64,000 nt of DNA from Candidatus Desulfovibrio intestinavium (GTDB lineage Bacteria > Desulfobacterota > Desulfovibrionia > Desulfovibrionales > Desulfovibrionaceae), in contig DWZD01000046.1 of assembly GCA_019118345.1 (NCBI GenBank), positions 38,074 to 102,073 on the forward strand, read 5' to 3'. Positions within the stretch are counted from its first letter, which is position 1, and every line of letters starts with the position of its first letter. This document shows, piece after piece, positions 45,240 through 53,161 of this stretch. The notes under the pieces are model-generated. The model did not search any database. It was given only the letters and a program-made list of their open reading frames with translations, and was not told where the DNA came from. The position numbers were made by a program, and so were the translations under genes.

Positions 45240-45360
45240 GCTTGCCTCCCAAACGCATGTTGCACGCAAGGCACGCCGCCTTGCCGGCGAATGCCCGGCC
45301 TTCCCCGTACGGCGGGGAAGCCGCCCTTGTGACGCGCCCATCCCGCCTGCCGCAACGCGG

Positions 45361-45390
45361 CCCTTTGCCGCCCTTTGCCGCCCTTTGCCG
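45361..45390. repeat. Three tandem copies of a 10-bp unit
   Basis: CCCTTTGCCG is repeated exactly three times in the 273-base gap between the dihydropyrimidinase-like gene and the serine acetyltransferase gene. No gene is supported in the gap; the rest is GC-rich with no clear promoter. Confidence 0.85.
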
Positions 45391-45513
45391 CAAGACGCCG
45401 CTGCCGGCGAAAAACGCCCTGCGAGATGTCGCTGCCGCTTCGCCCGATTTTCCCCGGCGCTTGCCCCGCGAAAACAGCGGCCTTCCGCGGACGGCAGGCG
45501 TATGCGCCCCGCC

Positions 45514-46419
45514 CTAGCGGGGCCGCTCCTGCGCCACCCGCGCGCCCACCGGCACGTCGTTGGTGATCCAGACATTGCCGCCGATGACCGCCCCCCGGCC
45601 CACGGTGACCCGCCCGAGAATGGTCGCGCCCGCATAGACCGTGACGTTGTCTTCCAGAATGGGATGACGCGCAATCCCCTTGGTCAGGGAGCCGTCCTCG
45701 TTCTTGGGGAAGGAGAGCGCCCCCAGGGTCACGCCCTGATAGAGCCGACAGCTGCGCCCGATGATGCAGGTTTCGCCGATGACCACGCCCGTGCCGTGGT
45801 CAATGAAAAAATCCTCGCCGATGGTCGCGCCGGGATGAATGTCGATGCCCGTGTGGGAATGGGCCATTTCGGACATGATGCGCGGCACCAGCGGCACGCG
45901 CAGCATATACAGCTCATGGGCAATGCGATGATGCAGCATGGCGTGCATGGACGGATAGCAAAAAATCGTCTCCCCCGGGCTGGTGGCCGCCGGGTCGCCC
46001 TCATAGGCGGCCTGGGCATCGCCGGCAAGCAGCGAGCGGATATGCGGCAGCCTGTCCATGAACGCCAGGGCCAGTTCGCGGCTGTCCTCGCGGCATTGCT
46101 CGCAGCCGTCGTGCGTGCCGTCACAGGAAAAGCATTTGCCGCATAAAATTTGCCCGGACAAGAGGCGGTAGATGCTGTCCAGATTGGCCGCCACATGATA
46201 GCGCAGGCTTTCGCGCACCGGCTCCACACCGAAATAGCCCGGGAAAATGGCGGCGCTCAGCCTGTCCATGATCTCCCTGAGCGTCATCAGGGACGGCATG
46301 GGCGCGCCCTTGGCCGGACAATGCCAGACCCGGGACAGCGACTCGTCGTGGCACAGCCGCTCCACCACCGTTTCCAGACGCTGCATGGCCGGAGTCCGAA
46401 GCTCGTGATTATCGTTCAT
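45514..46419 (-). CDS. Serine O-acetyltransferase (EpsC type)
   Basis: A 301-residue enzyme making O-acetylserine from serine and acetyl-CoA for cysteine synthesis. The C-terminal left-handed beta helix (about residues 195-295) carries the hexapeptide repeats and catalytic His segments: THTGIDIHPGATIGEDFFIDHGTGVVIGE. The N-terminal helical domain includes an unusual cluster of five cysteines at 93, 96, 99, 106 and 109. The C-terminus is short and lacks a clear CysK-binding Ile end. ATG 46419 has AAGGAT upstream. It is divergent from the Skp-like gene. Confidence 0.9.
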   Translation of the reverse strand: MNDNHELRTPAMQRLETVVERLCHDESLSRVWHCPAKGAPMPSLMTLREIMDRLSAAIFPGYFGVEPVRESLRYHVAANLDSIYRLLSGQILCGKCFSCDGTHDGCEQCREDSRELALAFMDRLPHIRSLLAGDAQAAYEGDPAATSPGETIFCYPSMHAMLHHRIAHELYMLRVPLVPRIMSEMAHSHTGIDIHPGATIGEDFFIDHGTGVVIGETCIIGRSCRLYQGVTLGALSFPKNEDGSLTKGIARHPILEDNVTVYAGATILGRVTVGRGAVIGGNVWITNDVPVGARVAQERPR

Positions 46420-46596
46420 GGCACATCCTTTTTTTGCGCAGTGTACACGGCAGCGCCCTTTGCCGCAATCACCGGCGCCCGCTCCCCCCCGCCGGCCCGC
46501 CAAAAAAGAGCTTGTGCGGGACGGTAAAAAAACTTATCCTCTCACTTTGCAAAAATTCATTCGCCGACGGAACATCCGTTGCGAGAGGAGATTCTC

Positions 46597-47172
46597 ATGC
46601 GTATACGTTTTCTGGCCCTCCCCCTCCTGCTGCTCAGCCTGCTGTGCGCCGCCTGCCAGCAGGGCGAGGAAAAAGCCTCCGGCGCCAACTTTGCCGTGGT
46701 GGACATCGTGCGCGTCATGCGCGACAGCGAACCGGGCAAGGCCGGCATCAAGTATCTGGAAAGCCTGCAGGCCGACATCCAAAAGCAGCTTGACGACATT
46801 CAGGCCGGCCTCGAAAAGGATCCGGACAATGAAGATCTGCAAAAGCAGCTGCAGACCGTCTACATGAATGCCCAGCAACAGATGGGCGAGGAACAGCAGA
46901 ATGTGCTCTCCCAGCTCCAGAATGTGACCAAGCGCGTCATGGACGATTTTCGCAAGGCCAAGGGCTATGATCTGCTGTTCAGCGCCGAAACCCTGTCCTC
47001 CTATGACGAAAAGCTGGACGTGACCAACGCCCTGCTCGAAGAAATGAACAAGCAGAAGGTTACCTTCGTCCCGCTCGACAATCCCGCCGACGAAGCCCCC
47101 AAGGCCGATGCCCCCGCGGACAAGAAGGCTGACGCTCCGGCTGACACGAAGACGGAAGCTCCCAAGCAATAA
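46597..47172 (+). CDS. OmpH/Skp-family periplasmic chaperone with lipoprotein signal
   Basis: A 191-residue protein with a lipobox (LLLLSLLCAAC; lipidated Cys about residue 20), then a Skp-like start FAVVDIVRVMRDSEPGKAG and long helical, Gln-rich arms (residues 50-130) typical of the trimeric jellyfish chaperone. The last 30 residues are an Ala/Asp/Lys/Pro-rich tail. Skp holds unfolded outer-membrane proteins; a membrane-anchored form would be unusual. ATG 46597 has AGGAG seven bases upstream; an in-frame ATG six codons earlier overlaps that RBS. Confidence 0.85.
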   Translation: MRIRFLALPLLLLSLLCAACQQGEEKASGANFAVVDIVRVMRDSEPGKAGIKYLESLQADIQKQLDDIQAGLEKDPDNEDLQKQLQTVYMNAQQQMGEEQQNVLSQLQNVTKRVMDDFRKAKGYDLLFSAETLSSYDEKLDVTNALLEEMNKQKVTFVPLDNPADEAPKADAPADKKADAPADTKTEAPKQ

Positions 47173-47189
47173 CTCTCGCCAGCCCAGCT

Positions 47190-47214
47190 GCCCCGCTTCG
47201 GCGGGGCTTTTTTT
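47190..47214 (+). terminator. Rho-independent terminator with UUCG loop
   Basis: A perfect 7-bp stem GCCCCGC/GCGGGGC (47190-47196 with 47201-47207), TTCG tetraloop and seven Ts, 17 bases past the Skp-like stop. Confidence 0.95.
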
Positions 47215-47304
47215 ATGAGGGAGGAAGCGCCTCCTCCGGCGGCGTCGCTCCGCCAGCCTTGACGGTAGGGCATACATAAGGCAGGCTGATCGCCGAGGTA
47301 CGAC

Positions 47305-48393
47305 ATGCGAATCATCTGCACCGCCATTCTGCTTTCCTGCCTGCTCCTGCCCGCCGCCTGCTCGAGCGACGGAAACAACAATACGTATTCCTCGGCGGCT
47401 CCGGTACGCGTCACCCCCGTCACCCGGCAGAGCCTGCCGCGCCTGCTCCATGTGGTGGGCAACGTCAAGGCTTCCGCCTCCGTGGCCGTGACCCCCCGCG
47501 TCACCGGCGAAATCCGCGAAATCCACTTTACCGAAGGGCAGGACGTCAAGGCCGGCGATCCCCTCATCACCATCGATCCCCGCCCCTTTGAAGCCGTCCT
47601 GCGCGAAAAGCGCGGCCTGCTCGCCAAATCGCAAGCCCAGCTCACCAAGGCCCTGGACGACCGGGGCCGCTACGGCAAATTGGTGGGCGGCGGCTACGTC
47701 AGCCGCGAATCCTACGAACAGACCGCCACCGAAGCCGCAGCCCTCAAGGCCACCGTGCAATCCGACAAGGCCGCCGTGGAAAGCGCCGAACTCGACCTCT
47801 CCTATTGCCGCGTGACCGCCCCCATCAGCGGTCGCGTGGGCGCGCTCGCCGTGGACAAGGGCAATATGGTGCAGGGCAATACCACCACCCCGGTGGTCAC
47901 CATCGATACCCTCTCCCCCATCTATGTGACCTTCTCCGTGCCGGAACGCCACCTTTCCGTCATCCTCGACCGCATGCGCCTGGGGCCGGTACACTTCACC
48001 GCCACCCCCACCGGCGGCAAAGCCGCCGACGGCCTCCTCACGCTTGTGGACAATGAGGTCGATACCCGCACCGGCACCATCCGTCTGCGCGGCACCTTCC
48101 CCAACACCGATCGCAGCCTCTGGCCCGGACAGTTCGTGGCCGTTGACCTCCCCCTCGGTCAGGCCGACAATGCCCTCACCGTCCCCGCCACCGCCGTCCA
48201 GTCCGGCCGCGACGGCGCCTACCTCTACATTGCCGATGACGACAATACCGCCGCCCTGCGCAGCATCCGCGTCCTCTTTGAACACGAGGGGCGCTGCGTC
48301 GTCGAAGGCGACCTCAAGGAAGGCGACCGCATCGTCGTCGAAGGCGTCGTCCGCCTCGCCCCCGGCCTGCCCCTCAAGGTGCTCGAAAACTAA
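47305..48393 (+). CDS. RND efflux periplasmic adaptor (membrane fusion protein)
   Basis: A 362-residue lipoprotein (LLLPAAC; lipidated Cys near residue 19). It has the split lipoyl domain (VTGEIREIHFTEGQDVKAGDPLITIDPRPFE and the second half around SYCRVTAPISGRVGALAVDKGNMV), a helical hairpin (about 95-150), a beta-barrel domain and a membrane-proximal domain. It resembles MdtA/AcrA adaptors that bridge an RND pump and TolC. No pump or TolC gene follows: a large hairpin and 680 bases of non-coding DNA come next, so it is an orphan. ATG 47305 has GAGG upstream. Confidence 0.9.
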   Translation: MRIICTAILLSCLLLPAACSSDGNNNTYSSAAPVRVTPVTRQSLPRLLHVVGNVKASASVAVTPRVTGEIREIHFTEGQDVKAGDPLITIDPRPFEAVLREKRGLLAKSQAQLTKALDDRGRYGKLVGGGYVSRESYEQTATEAAALKATVQSDKAAVESAELDLSYCRVTAPISGRVGALAVDKGNMVQGNTTTPVVTIDTLSPIYVTFSVPERHLSVILDRMRLGPVHFTATPTGGKAADGLLTLVDNEVDTRTGTIRLRGTFPNTDRSLWPGQFVAVDLPLGQADNALTVPATAVQSGRDGAYLYIADDDNTAALRSIRVLFEHEGRCVVEGDLKEGDRIVVEGVVRLAPGLPLKVLEN

Positions 48394-48424
48394 TTTTCAT
48401 TGTATTGAAATATGAGGAAATAGT

Positions 48425-48474
48425 GAGGGGGGAGAGGGAAACCGTGCTGAAAAACGGTTCCCCTCTCCCCCCTC
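48425..48474 (+). terminator. Long purine-rich hairpin after the efflux adaptor gene
   Basis: Arms 48425-48444 and 48455-48474 pair over 20 positions with one mismatch; the left arm is nearly all purine. The loop is ten bases. No T run follows, but it lies 31 bases past the stop and is likely the transcript end. It resembles the hairpin at 49018-49059. Confidence 0.65.
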
Positions 48475-48488
48475 CCTTCCCCAAAGGT

Positions 48489-49000
48489 TTGCCGGGGCAT
48501 GCCCGGCAACGAGGCCCGGCAGCGCGTCCCTCACCCCAGCCAAAGCCTGAAAGCACCATACCGACACGCCCGTCGTGTGCCCCGAACGGGGATACGCCGT
48601 TGCCCCCTGCCGCCCCATCTCCGCCCAGCGCTCCCCACCATCCTGCCCGACGCCGCCCGCACGCCCGCCTGCGGGACATGACGCGCGACAGGGAAAAGCT
48701 GCTGGGGACGCCTGACGAGAGACGCTCCCCACAACGAAAGGCTGCCCCAGGGCGGGATTGGGCAGTGTAGAGAGGTGCAGAGGCGAAGCTGTCGATGCCC
48801 GTAGCTTCCTGCGTCACAACGGGCACGCCCCTCGGGATTTGATCGCCCTCAGGGCAGGCGGCCAAGCCCGGACGCCGGGCCGAAACCGTCATCCGGCGCC
48901 GAAAAAGAAAACCCAAGGCCGCCGCCGGCCCGCCGGGTGACGGAACGGATACGCGATGCCCTGCCGTGCCACGGGATAAGGCATTGACCTTGCAAAGTTT
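48489..49000. other. Non-coding gap with no supported gene
   Basis: The 683 bases between the adaptor stop (48393) and the bactofilin stop (49077) hold two purine-rich hairpins at the ends and a perfect 8-bp inverted repeat (48489-48496 with 48502-48509). Open frames exist but are Pro/Arg-rich, lack RBSs and occur in several frames at once, as expected of GC-rich non-coding DNA. I see no RNA gene. Confidence 0.5.
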
Positions 49001-49017
49001 TTGGGAAGGGAGGCGCT

Positions 49018-49059
49018 CGGGGAGGGAGACCTTTAGTTCACAAAAGGTCTCCCTTCCCG
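49018..49059 (-). terminator. Purine-rich hairpin after the bactofilin gene
   Basis: Arms 49018-49034 and 49043-49059 pair over 17 positions with one mismatch, 18 bases beyond the minus-strand stop at 49077. It shares the GGGGAGGGAGA-type composition of the hairpin at 48425-48474, suggesting a common terminator or repeat family. Confidence 0.6.
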
Positions 49060-49076
49060 AAAAAGAGCGTTACCGG

Positions 49077-49448
49077 CTAGTTGCCGTTTTTTTCGGGGCT
49101 GCCTTTTTTCATGACGATCTGGCCGTCGATGATGCCGCCTTCTTCGGTGAGCAGGCAGGGCGTATGCAGGGTGCCGTCCAGCACGCCTGAGCCGTGGACA
49201 ACGGCGCGCCGTTTGGTGGTCACGTCGCCGCGCAGATTGCCGGAAAGCATGAGTTCGCCCACCTGAAAGGTGCCTGAAATCTGGGCGTCCTTGCCGACGA
49301 TGAGTGTGCCGTCGCTGGTGATTTCTCCGGAAAAGATGCCGTCAATGCGCACTGCGCCCTGAAAGGTCAGCTTGCCTTCATAGACGGTTCCCGCACCCAG
49401 AAAAGCATTGATTTCGTCCTTGCCCACGCTCAACCCCCATTTGGCCAT
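49077..49448 (-). CDS. Bactofilin (polymer-forming cytoskeletal protein)
   Basis: A 123-residue protein made mostly of short beta-helix repeats (FQGAVRIDGIFSGEITSDGTLIVGKD and on), the DUF583/bactofilin fold that polymerises without nucleotide and scaffolds local cell-wall synthesis. The N-terminus (MAKWGLSVGKDEINAFLG) lacks an amphipathic membrane tail. ATG 49448 follows AAGGAT; the long frame upstream is antisense-like and rejected. It starts five bases after the rodA stop and ends the mre/mrd gene string, which suggests a role in rod elongation or local shape. Confidence 0.9.
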   Translation of the reverse strand: MAKWGLSVGKDEINAFLGAGTVYEGKLTFQGAVRIDGIFSGEITSDGTLIVGKDAQISGTFQVGELMLSGNLRGDVTTKRRAVVHGSGVLDGTLHTPCLLTEEGGIIDGQIVMKKGSPEKNGN

Positions 49449-49453
49449 ATGTG

Positions 49454-50560
49454 TTATCCTTTGAACATGAAGCGCCGCATGGAGACATTCAGCACGATGC
49501 CCAGCAGCGTGAAATTGACCACGGTGGCGCTGCCGCCGTAGCTGATAAACGGCAACGGAATGCCCACCACCGGCATGAGTCCGATGACCATGCCCATGTT
49601 GATGACAATCTGTGAGAAAAAGTAAAAGAAAACCCCCACCACAAGCAAGCTGCCGAAGCGATCCTTGGCCTGCATGGCCGTGGAGAAAATGGACAGCAGA
49701 AAGAGGGAAAAGAGGGTCACGAGGGCCACGCAACCCACGAAGCCCCATTCCTCGCCGAAGACGGCCACGGCAAAGTCGGAATGCCGTTCCGGCAAAAAGC
49801 GCAATTTTCCGGCCGTGCCCTCGGTGAAGCCCTTGCCCCACATTTGCCCGGAGCCGATGGCAATGAGGGATTGCAGAATGTGGTAGCCCGCGCCGCGCGG
49901 ATCGGAACCGGGATCGAGGAAGGTGAGGATGCGTTGACGCTGGTAGTCATGCATGACCACGAACCACATGAGGGCGGCCACGCAGGGTACGGCCAGCAGG
50001 CAGGTCTTGAGCACATAGCCGCGCAGGCCGTGAAAGAGGATCATGCCGCCCATGATGAGGAGCACCAGAGTGCCGGTGCCGAGATCCGGCTGTTCCAGGA
50101 TGAGGGCACAGGGAATGAGTCCCACCATGAGCACCTTGAAAAAGTCCTTCCAGCCCAGGGAGCGATTGTGCTGGGCGAGGATGCGGGCCGTCAGGGCCAG
50201 CACGGCCAGTTTGGTGGGTTCCGAGGGCTGGAGGTTCATGAAGCCCAGGGAAATCCAGCGATTGGCCCCCATTGCCGTCACGCCGATGACCGGCACGAGC
50301 AGAAGCAGGCCCACGCAGACCAGCCAGAACGGCCAGGCCAGATTGCGAATTTGGCGGTAATCGAAGCACATGGCCGCGATCATGCAGCCCAGACCGCACA
50401 GCCCCCAGATCAGCTGCTTCTGATAGAAGCTGGAAAAGCTCAGTCCCTCCTCCACCCGGATGGCGCTGGCGGAGAAAAGGTTGCCCACGCCCACGAAAAA
50501 CAGCAGGGTCATGCAGGCGAGGAGGCTCCAGTTGAGATGACTGAGAAGGCGCTTGTCCAT
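49454..50560 (-). CDS. rodA: Rod shape-determining protein RodA (SEDS glycosyltransferase)
   Basis: A 368-residue SEDS protein with ten membrane segments that polymerises lipid II during elongation with its partner PBP2. GANRWISLGFMNLQPSEPTKLAVL and FLPERHSDFAVAVFGEEWGF are signature segments, including the catalytic Asp loop. ATG 50560 has AGGAG five bases upstream. It directly follows mrdA (14 bases), the expected pairing. Confidence 0.96.
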   Translation of the reverse strand: MDKRLLSHLNWSLLACMTLLFFVGVGNLFSASAIRVEEGLSFSSFYQKQLIWGLCGLGCMIAAMCFDYRQIRNLAWPFWLVCVGLLLLVPVIGVTAMGANRWISLGFMNLQPSEPTKLAVLALTARILAQHNRSLGWKDFFKVLMVGLIPCALILEQPDLGTGTLVLLIMGGMILFHGLRGYVLKTCLLAVPCVAALMWFVVMHDYQRQRILTFLDPGSDPRGAGYHILQSLIAIGSGQMWGKGFTEGTAGKLRFLPERHSDFAVAVFGEEWGFVGCVALVTLFSLFLLSIFSTAMQAKDRFGSLLVVGVFFYFFSQIVINMGMVIGLMPVVGIPLPFISYGGSATVVNFTLLGIVLNVSMRRFMFKG

Positions 50561-50574
50561 AACGTCTCCTGCGG

Positions 50575-52701
50575 CTACCGCGAGGTGAGGGGCGTGGGCG
50601 GCGCGGACGGTTCGATGACTCTGCCGCGCGGGGCGGTGCGTCGGGCAGGCGCGGGGGCGTCCCCGGCAGGGGGCAGGGTCGGCCCGGGGGCCTGCACGGT
50701 ACGCCGGACGCCGCGTCTTTGCGCCTGCCGGCCTTCGGGAACGGGCCGCATGAGGCCCGGCAGATCGAGCGGCGCCAGCGCGGCATTGCGGGGAATGGCC
50801 TCTTCGCCCGGGGAGGCGGCCAGCACCTGCTGCACGCCCGTATCCGGGCCGAAAAGATGCTCATAGACCTTTCTGGCCACCGGCCCGGCCACGCTGGAAC
50901 CGCCGCCGCCGTGTTCCACCATGACAATGACCACATAGGCCTTGCCGTTCTTGTAGCCCCAGGTGGCGATCCAGGCATGGTCGCGCTGGGCGTATTCCAT
51001 TTCCGCCGTGCGCAGGCGGCGTTCGCCGCTCATCTTGAGCTTGACGACCTGGGCTGTGCCTGTCTTGCCGCCCATATCGGCGTCCTTGCGGCCCACCACG
51101 CGGGCCGTGCCGCCGCCGGCGGTCTTGCGCATGGCTTCCACGATGAAGCGCAGGGTTTCCGGCTTGCCGGGAATTTTTCCGCGCACTTCGCGGGAGGCGT
51201 CGTTGAGCAGCTGCGGCTTGAGCAAATCGCCGCCATTGAGCAGGGCCGAGACATAGACGGCCATTTGTACCGGCGTCACAAGGGTGTAGCCCTGACCGAT
51301 GGAGACATTGTAGGTTTCGCCGCGTACCCACGGGGCATTGAAGCGCCGGCGTTTCCATTCGCGAGATGGCACGAGGCCGGAGCGTTCATGCGGCAGATCG
51401 ATGCCCGTGGGCGCGCCGAAGCCGCTGGCCTTGGCAAAGGCTTCCAGCTTGTCGATGCCCAGCCGTTCGGCCATGATGTAGAAATACACGTCACAGGAAT
51501 TGATGAGCGCGGATTCCAGATTCATGCTGCCGTGACCGCCGCGTCGCCAGCAGCGGAAAATCTGGTTGCCCAGCTTGACCTGACCGGGACAGAAGACGGT
51601 TTCATGACGGCTGATGCCGTTTTCCAGAAAAAACGCGCCCATGAGCAGCTTCCAGACCGAGCCGGGCGGATAGACGCTCTGGATGACGCGATTTTGCAGG
51701 GGGTAGCGGTTGCTGGTGCGCAGGGCGTCCCAGTCGCGTCGGGAGATGCCCGCGGCGAACAGGTTGTTGTCGTAGGCCGGCGAGGTGACCAGCGCCCGCA
51801 GCTTGCCCGTATCCGGTTCCATGACCACCACGCAGCCCGCCTCGCCCATGAGGGCATTCCAGGCGGCTTCCTGCAAATCCCGATCAAGGGACAGACTGAT
51901 CTCCTCGCCGCTGCGGGGTTCCTCGCGCAGGGTCTTGCCGAGCATGCGCCCGTGAGCATCCACTTCCACGCCATAGAGGCCCTTGCGGCCCCGCAGGCGT
52001 TGTTCCAGCTTGAATTCCAGCCCCTGCTTGCCCACCAGATCGCCCATGGCCAGTGCCGGGTCCTTTTCCATCTCCTTTTCATTGGCTTCGGCCACATAGC
52101 CCAGCACATGGGCAAAGAGTTCCTTTTCCGGGTAGCTGCGCTTGCTGTGCACGGAGATTTCCAGTCCGGGCCAGTCGATGAGTTCGGCCTCGATGCGCGC
52201 CACCAGCTCGAAGTCCATGTCCGTCACCATGAGCAGCGGCTCAAAGGATTTTACCTTGAAGCGGTCGATCTGGTACTTTTCCCAGACCTGTTCCAGCGGA
52301 ATGTCCGTCCATTGGCTGATCTGGGCCAGGGTGGCGGGAATGTCCTGACAGTCCTCGCGGATGAGGGCCAGACCGCAGGCGGTACGGTTGTCGGCCAGCA
52401 CCTTGCCCGTATCGTCAAGAATGCGGCCGCGCGGGGCGAAGATGCGTTCCTCGCGCAGGCGGTTGGCCTGGGCCTGCCGGGAGAAGTCCTCTCCCTTGTG
52501 CATCTGCAGGTACCAGAAGCGGGAAACAAAGACGAAAAAGAAGACGGCCACCAGCCCCTGCAGGAGCAAGGCCCCGGTACGGGGCGGCTGATAGCCTTCA
52601 TTGTCCACCTGCTGCGGGCCGAACCAGCGGAAGCGCCGGGGCTTCTCCGGCGTCTGGGTCAGGGGTGCGGGCGGCGTGGCGGCCAGGGGCTTATTCTTCA
52701 C
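50575..52701 (-). CDS. mrdA: Penicillin-binding protein 2 (elongation transpeptidase)
   Basis: A 708-residue class B PBP. A cytoplasmic N-terminus and one membrane segment (about 40-60, LLLQGLVAVFFFVFVSRFWYL) precede the pedestal domain and transpeptidase domain with SVWK (active-site Ser), SCD (the S-x-N/D position) and KTGTAQ. The last ~70 residues are a Pro/Arg/Ala-rich tail not usual in PBP2 and probably disordered. GTG 52701 is used: it overlaps the mreD stop by 11 bases and is probably translationally coupled. It works with RodA. Confidence 0.94.
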   Translation of the reverse strand: MKNKPLAATPPAPLTQTPEKPRRFRWFGPQQVDNEGYQPPRTGALLLQGLVAVFFFVFVSRFWYLQMHKGEDFSRQAQANRLREERIFAPRGRILDDTGKVLADNRTACGLALIREDCQDIPATLAQISQWTDIPLEQVWEKYQIDRFKVKSFEPLLMVTDMDFELVARIEAELIDWPGLEISVHSKRSYPEKELFAHVLGYVAEANEKEMEKDPALAMGDLVGKQGLEFKLEQRLRGRKGLYGVEVDAHGRMLGKTLREEPRSGEEISLSLDRDLQEAAWNALMGEAGCVVVMEPDTGKLRALVTSPAYDNNLFAAGISRRDWDALRTSNRYPLQNRVIQSVYPPGSVWKLLMGAFFLENGISRHETVFCPGQVKLGNQIFRCWRRGGHGSMNLESALINSCDVYFYIMAERLGIDKLEAFAKASGFGAPTGIDLPHERSGLVPSREWKRRRFNAPWVRGETYNVSIGQGYTLVTPVQMAVYVSALLNGGDLLKPQLLNDASREVRGKIPGKPETLRFIVEAMRKTAGGGTARVVGRKDADMGGKTGTAQVVKLKMSGERRLRTAEMEYAQRDHAWIATWGYKNGKAYVVIVMVEHGGGGSSVAGPVARKVYEHLFGPDTGVQQVLAASPGEEAIPRNAALAPLDLPGLMRPVPEGRQAQRRGVRRTVQAPGPTLPPAGDAPAPARRTAPRGRVIEPSAPPTPLTSR

Positions 52702-53161
52702 GAGGCAGTATCCAGCGGCGCAGGGCGGCCAGCAGCCACCAGGCCACCGGCACATAGAGCGCCTGAATGAGACTTTTATCCAGCGTTGCCCGCATATCGA
52801 AGGCGGGCACATCCTGCAGGGGCGCCATGAGCCAGGCGACGCCGAAATAGGCCGCGCCGAACCATGTGGAGAGCAGGAGCACAAAAAACAGGTTGTTCAC
52901 TTCAAACAGCCAGCGCCCCAGTTTGTAGAGCAGCACAAGTGCCGTATACCAGACCACGCTGCTGCCGAAAAGGGCCGTGCCCATCCCCTCCTGCAAAATG
53001 ATGAAGGTGGGCAGCAGCCAGGCCAGGTTGCGATAGTCCCGATCCTCCAGCAGGATGATCAGCCCCACGGAAAAGGCGTCCAGTCCCGGCACGGCGGACT
53101 GCAGGGCTATGCCCGCCATGAGGAAGGCGGCCCACCAGATGACATGGCGCAGGGCGTTCAT
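52691..53161 (-). CDS. mreD: Rod shape-determining protein MreD
   Basis: A 156-residue inner-membrane protein with about five membrane segments, of the size and place expected for MreD. The sequence is divergent, so the call leans on position between mreC and mrdA. The start ATG overlaps the mreC stop (ATGA), and the end overlaps the mrdA start. Confidence 0.88.
   Translation of the reverse strand: MNALRHVIWWAAFLMAGIALQSAVPGLDAFSVGLIILLEDRDYRNLAWLLPTFIILQEGMGTALFGSSVVWYTALVLLYKLGRWLFEVNNLFFVLLLSTWFGAAYFGVAWLMAPLQDVPAFDMRATLDKSLIQALYVPVAWWLLAALRRWILPREE

Noticed and set aside
48405..48940. Pro/Arg-rich frames in the gap after the efflux adaptor
   Set aside because: They overlap a terminator-like hairpin, lack RBSs and occur on both strands at once.
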